DNA from: JAUJOE01 sp038252945
Lineage (GTDB): Bacteria > Actinomycetota > Actinomycetes > Propionibacteriales > Nocardioidaceae
NCBI GenBank assembly: GCA_038252945.1
Contig: JBBSHN010000116.1
Coordinates: 1 to 7,003, forward strand
Length of the DNA stretch: 7,003 bases
Reading direction: 5' to 3'
Below, in pieces: positions 1 to 3,952 of the stretch; the stretch's first letter is position 1, and each line of letters begins with the position of its first letter. Made by a program: the position numbers and the translations under genes. The notes beneath the pieces were generated by a model. That model worked only from the letters and a program-made list of their open reading frames with translations, had not been told where the DNA came from and ran no database searches.

Positions 1-85
1 CTCCGGGCCCGCCCTACGGGCGACCCCTCCACACGACCTCCATCCGACACATCAGGCACTATCTGACCAACACACCAACCAACCC

Positions 86-140
86 GAAGTGGGGCCACTT
101 CAAACCGTCGCACCGGGGCCAACCGAAGCCGTCGCTCTCA
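86..140. mobile_element. Possible terminus of an IS21-like insertion sequence
   Basis: Two imperfect copies of a repeat lie 24 bases apart: GGGGCCACTTCAAACCGTCGC begins at 91 (first 20 bases quoted in part: GGGGCCACTTCAAACCGTCG) and GGGGCCAACCGAAGCCGTCG begins at 115. The stretch also holds GAAGTGG-GG-CCACTTC (86-101), an inverted repeat. Read from the right, the tip begins TGAGAGCGACGG, so the inferred end carries the TG/CA terminus. Multiple short terminal repeats and TG/CA tips are known for IS21-type elements. The adjoining minus-strand gene appears to stop exactly at this boundary, as if interrupted. No transposase sequence is visible in 1-137, so the family is a guess and the other end lies outside the window. 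Confidence 0.35.
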
Positions 141-813
141 CCCGGGCTTGATCGGAAGCGCCGTAAAGGCCAGCTCCCAGTCGCGTACCCGAAGGGGCAG
201 CTCGGGTAGCTCCCCGTCGGCCTCCCGCGCCTGCGCGACGGTATCCGGATCGAGGCTCTCTAGCCACTCCTCGACGGGCCGGACAATCTCGCGCACCGTC
301 GGGCGCTGCATGCCCACGGAATCGAACTGCAACTGAACATGGAAGTTCGGGCTCTGCGCCTGATTGACGAGATCAAAGATCCAGCCTTCGCGAGCGCCGT
401 GGCGCTGCTCGTCGTCCACGATGCCGGAGTTCACGACCGCCGCCTCGACGTAGACCTGCTCGCTCTCGCGGGCGATCAGAAAATCCGGATGCCCGGAGGT
501 GCGCGGGACGTTCGGATGAACGGCGTACCGAGTAACCCAGTCTGCGGTAGAGCGTGAAAAGGTAAAGCTCCCACCAAGCGGGATAGTGCTGACGCGAGTC
601 GGCGTCCTGGAACCGGGCTGCCAGATCCGTCGCCTCACCGCGCGGCCATTCGGCGAACCAAGCGTCCAGGACCTCACGGACCCGCGCCCAGAGCGGCTGA
701 TCCACCCGGTTCATGAACGTGAAGCTGTCTTCTCCGTGGCCAGCTGGGGACGGGTCCACGCGGGTGACCTGCTCGAACAGCATTCCGGGGGTCTTTGACT
801 TGGTTCTACTCAT
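138..813 (-). pseudogene. Frameshifted, 3'-truncated conserved hypothetical with PD-(D/E)xK-like core
   Basis: The coding sequence runs from an ATG at 813 (AAGG eight bases upstream) in one frame to about 530, then in another frame to a TGA at 138. Dropping one base of the CC pair at 528-529 restores 224 residues: RRLGYS then YAVHPNVPRTSGHPDFLIA. The core resembles actinobacterial hypotheticals with a PDFL...YVEA signature; here P109-D110-F111 and E123, with A where a nuclease usually has K after one residue. That pattern suggests the PD-(D/E)xK nuclease fold, but activity is unproven. The chain ends at ALPIKPG, where I recall relatives continuing, so the C-terminus seems lost at the IS-like boundary. 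It lies downstream of the XRE gene on the same strand, 251 bases away. The frameshift could be a sequencing error. Confidence 0.6.
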
Positions 814-1064
814 CGCTAGGACCTTGGTTTAATGGGGTATCCACCTCGCTCCCCTCGTTGGGCCCGTTCCGACTGATGGCCCGCTCATCGGCCCCGAGAA
901 TGGGACGCCGGCTCGGACCGGCGGTGTTTGCCGGCGATGCGCCCCACTCCGCGCGTTCAGGGGTGGGAACTGGATAGGCAACCTTGGTTTTTTAGCGAAC
1001 GACGCAGACATGAACACGACGACGTGCCGACAGGACGGGACTCCGCAGCACCCTGAGGTGCGCG
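814..1064. other. Intergenic region between XRE gene and broken gene
   Basis: No convincing gene on either strand. The 10-mer ACCTTGGTTT occurs at 821-830, where its complement forms the ribosome site of the broken gene, and again at 981-990. A small stem (CCGGC...GCCGG) lies near 920-937. No clear promoter could be assigned to the downstream minus-strand gene. Confidence 0.4.
1048..1061 (-). terminator. Weak stem-loop just after the XRE gene
   Basis: GCACC-CTGA-GGTGC forms a 5-bp stem with a 4-base loop, three bases beyond the XRE stop codon. There is no T-run after it on the minus strand, so it is at best a weak or Rho-assisted end point. Confidence 0.2.
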
Positions 1065-1304
1065 CTAGCCGTTGGACACGTCTTCGGCGGCTGCGATGAG
1101 CACCGACAGGCGTATCCCAAAGACGGTCGCCACGGCTCCGAGCTTGGCTACGCTGGGATTGCTCTTGCCCCGCTCGATGTCCGACAGGTAGGTGGTGTGG
1201 ATTCCGGCTTGGTCTGCCAGCGCCTCCAGGGTTAGCTCGCGCTCCTGGCGCATGGCCCGCACAGCGGCGCCGAGTGCCTGGGCGGTGGGCGGGGAGACGG
1301 TCAC
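1065..1304 (-). CDS. Small XRE-family (Cro/C1-type) HTH regulator
   Basis: A cytoplasmic DNA-binding protein of 79 residues that is almost entirely a Cro/C1 helix-turn-helix. The domain spans about residues 10-68: LGAAVRAMRQERELTLEALA leads into the turn, then the recognition helix and its anchor TTYLSDIERGKSNPSVAKL, both close to the family consensus. Such proteins usually bind inverted repeats as dimers and repress their own and neighbouring genes. I chose the GTG at 1304 because GAGG lies nine bases upstream. A TTG at 1313, with AAGG seven bases upstream, would add three residues. It is divergent from the membrane-LuxR cluster, and the GGATATATCC palindrome in the shared region is a candidate operator. 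No effector or sensor domain is present. Confidence 0.85.
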   Translation of the reverse strand: MTVSPPTAQALGAAVRAMRQERELTLEALADQAGIHTTYLSDIERGKSNPSVAKLGAVATVFGIRLSVLIAAAEDVSNG

Positions 1305-1322
1305 CCCCGGCAACCTCTCGCC

Positions 1323-1351
1323 TTGACACCCTCCTCGCCATCGGATATATC
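1323..1351 (+). promoter_or_regulatory. Sigma70-like promoter for the membrane-LuxR cluster
   Basis: A perfect -35 box TTGACA (1323-1328) is separated by 17 bases from a -10 like TATATC (1346-1351). The predicted transcript start is near 1358. This places transcription after the upstream in-frame extension of the first membrane gene and supports the ATG at 1427 as its start. The -35 lies in the untranslated leader of the divergent XRE gene. Confidence 0.6.
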
Positions 1352-1352
1352 C
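1343..1352. promoter_or_regulatory. Palindrome GGATATATCC, candidate XRE operator
   Basis: A perfect 10-base palindrome covering the plus-strand -10 element. Because it is symmetric, TATATC also reads on the minus strand and could serve as the XRE gene's own -10, though its -35 would be poor. A bound dimer here would block the plus-strand promoter. AT-rich sequence is rare in this GC-rich window, which makes the site stand out. Confidence 0.4.
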
Positions 1353-1361
1353 TGTGCGCCG

Positions 1362-1400
1362 ATGACGACCGACGGCTCCGAGCCTCGTTTAGGCTCTTAG
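1362..1400 (+). CDS. Possible leader peptide (MTTDGSEPRLGS)
   Basis: A 12-codon ORF starts about four bases from the predicted transcript start, so it would be nearly leaderless, a common style in Actinobacteria. It ends at TAG 1398-1400, 26 bases before the first membrane gene. Its codons overlap the stem-loop at 1380-1396. Such a short ORF can arise by chance, and nothing but position supports it. Confidence 0.2.
   Translation: MTTDGSEPRLGS
1374..1396 (+). promoter_or_regulatory. Alternative stem-loops in the 5' leader
   Basis: GAGCCT (1380-1385) pairs perfectly with AGGCTC (1391-1396) around a five-base loop. An upstream GGCTC (1374-1378) could compete for the same GAGCC, giving a 4-bp alternative. 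No T-run follows, so it is not a simple terminator. It may tune translation of the first membrane gene. Confidence 0.3.
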
Positions 1401-1426
1401 CTGTACTAGCTTGCGCTTCTCGGCTT

Positions 1427-2329
1427 ATGCCGTACGGCGACGCCCCCACCCTGGCCAATCCGTCGGATCGAAGCCGCGAACGAGACCACGTCGCGCTTGC
1501 GGCTCAGGTTTTCGCGGTCGGAGCGCTCCAAATCGCGCTCATCATGGGTGCCGTAGTGGCAGTCCTGTTGCTTGCTGCGCTGGTTATCGGTGGAGCTCCG
1601 ACACGCTGGATCGTCACCGGAGCAGTCCTTGTCGCCGTATGGACCCTCGCGGCCTGTAAGCCCGCCGTTACGGCGCGGCTGTTGGCTCGCCGATACGCGA
1701 CAAGCGCGCTGGCCGGAGCGTTCGCCGTAGTTATCGCGCTTGAAGGAACGTGGCATAACCCGTTCCTGGGGGTCGGTTTCGCGCTGGTCTTGGTCTCGGG
1801 GGTCGTCGACTCGTGGCGGGGGGTTGCTGGTTGCGTGACGGCCTCGGTCGTGGGCTACGTCGTGGGGGTAGCGGTCAGCGGCTGGCCGCTGGGGCAGCTC
1901 ACCATCGGCCCGCGACTCCACGAGGTGGTCACGAATTCTGTGGACTTCGTGCTCGTTGCACTACTCGTTTCCGCGGTGGTGGGAGCGCTTCGCGCCGTGC
2001 TCGCAAACGCCCGATCCACGCTCGAGGAGGTCCGGCAGGGGGCCGGCGGTTTTACGCCCGCGCTTACCACAGCGTTGCGAGCAGCAGACGGCGCCGCTCC
2101 CCCGTTGCTGCCGCGCGCGCCCGCTTCCGCCGTCGTGACACAGCTCTCCGATGCGGAACGTCGCGTGGTCTCGCTGCTGGCCGACGGGCTTGCGCCGAAG
2201 CAGGCTGCGGTCGCCCTCGACGTTCCGCTTGCGACGATTCGCTCCCGGCTTGCCTCCGCCAAGCGCAAGACCGGGTCCCGAACGCTCGAGCAGCTCGTCG
2301 GCCTGGCCGCTGAGGCCAATCTGCAATGA
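1427..2329 (+). CDS. Six-TM membrane protein with C-terminal LuxR-type HTH (first paralogue)
   Basis: A predicted 300-residue inner-membrane transcription regulator. After a polar start (residues 1-25), hydrophobic stretches suggest membrane segments at about 33-55, 60-77, 91-106, 112-127, 134-151 and 172-192. A basic and flexible linker leads to a LuxR/GerE helix-turn-helix at about 240-295 (LSDAERRVVSLLADGL and ATIRSRLASAKRKTGSRTLE). The turn is divergent: the usual NKEIA is PKQAA and the recognition helix lacks the common KTVxxH. No receiver, PAS or kinase domain is present, so the membrane part is the likely sensor. The frame stays open upstream to 1274, but that lies before the promoter, so I start at ATG 1427; no good ribosome site is seen. 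The stop overlaps the next start as ATGA. The ligand and targets are unknown. Confidence 0.8.
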   Translation: MPYGDAPTLANPSDRSRERDHVALAAQVFAVGALQIALIMGAVVAVLLLAALVIGGAPTRWIVTGAVLVAVWTLAACKPAVTARLLARRYATSALAGAFAVVIALEGTWHNPFLGVGFALVLVSGVVDSWRGVAGCVTASVVGYVVGVAVSGWPLGQLTIGPRLHEVVTNSVDFVLVALLVSAVVGALRAVLANARSTLEEVRQGAGGFTPALTTALRAADGAAPPLLPRAPASAVVTQLSDAERRVVSLLADGLAPKQAAVALDVPLATIRSRLASAKRKTGSRTLEQLVGLAAEANLQ

Positions 2330-3255
2330 GCGACGATCTGGTCATCGGCCCAAACGGCCAACCGGCGACTGCGTTCAGTGCGCCCCTCATCCGCTCGGGG
2401 GCGGATCTAGTTGAGGTGACCGAAACGTTCTATCTCCGAATCTTCCGCGTGGCTCTATGCGCGGTCATCGTGGGCGCGACGTGCGATGCCCTCTACGCGG
2501 AAATCGACGCGAGCGTGTCCCACCGCGCAGTGGTCGTCGTCATGAGCTGCGTGATGAGCGCGAGCGTCGCTGCTGCGCTGCGCCGCGCATCGCAGGTCTA
2601 CTGCCGCCTGCGCCTGACGCAGGCTGGCCAGGCGGCCCCCGGCCTGTTCGCAGCGGCCCTGCTCCTCCTCGGGCCGTATGGACCGATGTGGTTTACGGCG
2701 ATGGGCTTGGTCTTGGTCACGGCCGTGGTGAGCTCTCTTCGGACGACACTGTTATTGGCGGTGCTGGCGATGACCACGTTCACCGCAGGGACGGTCATCC
2801 CGGGCGCGGACTTCTTTCCGGAAGGTGATTTCAGCCGCTTCGGGGCAGCCATCGGCCTGGTCGTCAATGGTCTCGTGGGCTACGCCATGGTTCATTGGGT
2901 GGCGGGGTTTGTGCTCCGGCTGCATCGCTTTGACCGCGAACCTGAACCGCTCGCGCCCAAGCGGGTTTCCGCGCTGGTGGAGCCCGACGTTGCACCTGGA
3001 GCCAGTCCCGCGCGCTCTCGACGACGGCCGTCTACCAGCCGCCTGACTGCCCGCCAGCTTGAGGTAGTGGTGCTCTTGCGCGACGGGCTCCACCACGCCG
3101 AGATAGCCGAGTGCCTGTCGATCTCGGCGAGGCAGGTCGAACGACATTCGCGCGAAGCCCGCGAGCGTGTCGGAGCCCGAACCACGAGCGAGCTCGTCGC
3201 CATGCTCGTAGAAAACCGGCTGGTGCCGCCCGTTTCCAGCGTTGTCGTGCCCTGA
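2326..3255 (+). CDS. Six-TM membrane protein with C-terminal LuxR-type HTH (second paralogue)
   Basis: A 309-residue protein with the same plan as its neighbour. Hydrophobic segments lie at about 38-58, 67-85, 104-118, 121-137, 140-158 and 173-199; an Arg/Pro/Ser-rich linker follows (about 201-238), then a LuxR/GerE HTH at about 239-298 (LTARQLEVVVLLRDGL, then SISARQVERHSREARERVGA). The HTH is nearer consensus than the first paralogue. Its start overlaps the previous stop (ATGA), with GAGG about ten bases upstream, so the two are probably translationally coupled. The shared architecture suggests duplication and perhaps a heteromeric pair at the membrane. Even number of segments would put both ends in the cytoplasm, as DNA binding requires. 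Function beyond DNA binding is unknown. Confidence 0.8.
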   Translation: MSDDLVIGPNGQPATAFSAPLIRSGADLVEVTETFYLRIFRVALCAVIVGATCDALYAEIDASVSHRAVVVVMSCVMSASVAAALRRASQVYCRLRLTQAGQAAPGLFAAALLLLGPYGPMWFTAMGLVLVTAVVSSLRTTLLLAVLAMTTFTAGTVIPGADFFPEGDFSRFGAAIGLVVNGLVGYAMVHWVAGFVLRLHRFDREPEPLAPKRVSALVEPDVAPGASPARSRRRPSTSRLTARQLEVVVLLRDGLHHAEIAECLSISARQVERHSREARERVGARTTSELVAMLVENRLVPPVSSVVVP

Positions 3256-3307
3256 CTCATCACATTACGCCGTGTCATTTCGCGCACCGGCGCCATAGCG
3301 TCGAGCC

Positions 3308-3565
3308 GTGGAATCCGACGCCGGGGAAACCGAAGAATCCAGCGGCAAGGCACTGAGCGCCCGGGAGCTTGAGGTTGCCCACCTCGTCACCGAAGGCCTG
3401 AGCAACCAGGAGATTGCGGACGAATTGCACGTGGCCCTTCGCACCGTCCAGGGCCATGTCCGGAGCTGTATGACGAAGCTCGGAGCCAGGTCTCGCACGC
3501 AGGTTGCCGTCACGGCGTTGCGCCGCGGCCTGGTTCCGCTCCATCCGCCGCCAGACGAGAAATAG
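3308..3565 (+). CDS. Stand-alone LuxR/GerE HTH protein
   Basis: A soluble 85-residue protein that is essentially one GerE-type DNA-binding domain (about residues 15-74). LSARELEVAHLVTEGLSNQE and the recognition region ALRTVQGHVRSCMTKLGARS match the family closely, better than either membrane paralogue. A short acidic head (ESDAGETEES) and a Pro-rich tail flank it. The start is GTG at 3308, with no strong ribosome site; no alternative in-frame start keeps the whole domain. It follows the second paralogue by 52 bases on the same strand and is probably co-transcribed. With no sensor domain it may be a constitutive binder, or a partner or competitor of the membrane-bound HTH domains. Confidence 0.8.
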   Translation: MESDAGETEESSGKALSARELEVAHLVTEGLSNQEIADELHVALRTVQGHVRSCMTKLGARSRTQVAVTALRRGLVPLHPPPDEK

Positions 3566-3610
3566 GTGTTTCGATCGATTGACCAGGCCGCACGCATCCG
3601 CAACGGTTCC

Positions 3611-3627
3611 CCCCTCGACGGGAGGGG
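3611..3627 (+). terminator. Stem-loop after the LuxR cluster
   Basis: CCCCTC-GACGG-GAGGGG gives a 6-bp G/C-only stem with a 5-base loop, 46 bases after the stop of the small LuxR gene. No T-run follows, so termination is uncertain. Confidence 0.25.
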
Positions 3628-3853
3628 TCAGCAAACCGAAGCGCGATGCGTCGGAATCGGGCTTCCAAGTCCAACGGGATGGAGATACAAGGTGCCTTCG
3701 AACACTCGCTTGACCCGCGGTTTGAGCCGCTTGTCTGTTGAACGGCCGCGCCAGGTGTCCCGGTGCCCACGTCGCATCTTCGGTCGCGCTCGATCCTCGC
3801 GGGGAACACGCCGGCCTCCGCGGCGCTCAGCTCAACGCCTGACCGCACCTTCT

Positions 3854-3923
3854 GACCGCCACCGACAATGCGCAAGACACGTCGAAACCAAAGGTCGTCG
3901 TCTTCACGATCGTCAAACGCTAG
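3854..3923 (+). pseudogene. 3' remnant of a paralogue of the repeat-protein gene
   Basis: This 70-base stretch aligns without gaps to the end of the large gene at 6661-6730, with 12 mismatches by eye. The last 22 bases, including the TAG stop, are identical. In frame it reads LTATDNAQDTSKPKVVVFTI then VKR and stop, against LTATDAAKNTSKPKSVIFTI then VKR. Upstream of about 3850 the frame is broken (TGA at 3838-3840) and similarity fades, so only the tail survives. Many differences are at codon third positions or conservative, as expected if it was once under selection. It ends 29 bases before the start of the intact gene, consistent with a former tandem pair. Confidence 0.7.
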
Positions 3924-3952
3924 GGCGATGTGCTCGTGGTACGCGTGACCGC

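Larger units (their letters stand above)
3566..3952. other. Gene-free region with decayed DNA
   Basis: No supported gene. The frame of the following large gene happens to stay open here, but its product would be Arg-rich and without recognisable domains, preceding a normal signal peptide. A 31-codon ORF at 3646-3741 has no support. The right part (3854-3923) is a relic of a sister gene, listed separately. Confidence 0.6.

Noticed and set aside
821..990. Direct repeat ACCTTGGTTT at 821-830 and 981-990
   Set aside because: Ten bases only; one copy is explained by a ribosome site and no structure links the two.
1274..1426. Upstream start of the first membrane-LuxR gene at 1274
   Set aside because: It overlaps the XRE gene and lies before a strong promoter whose transcript would start near 1358.
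829..1458. Minus-strand ORF of 209 codons across the XRE gene
   Set aside because: It overlaps the well-supported XRE gene in another frame and has Arg/Ser-rich composition without a domain.
3700..3711. LexA-like site GAACACTCGCTT
   Set aside because: Only the left half matches the actinobacterial SOS box; the right half lacks GTTC.
3646..3741. 31-codon ORF (MRRNRASKSNGMEIQGAFEH...)
   Set aside because: No ribosome site, no recognised motif and located in decayed DNA; chance is the simplest reading.
3566..3952. N-terminal extension of the repeat protein to a start at 3566 (129 extra residues)
   Set aside because: The extension is Arg-rich, reads through the relic of a sister gene in the wrong frame, and would bury a good signal peptide.
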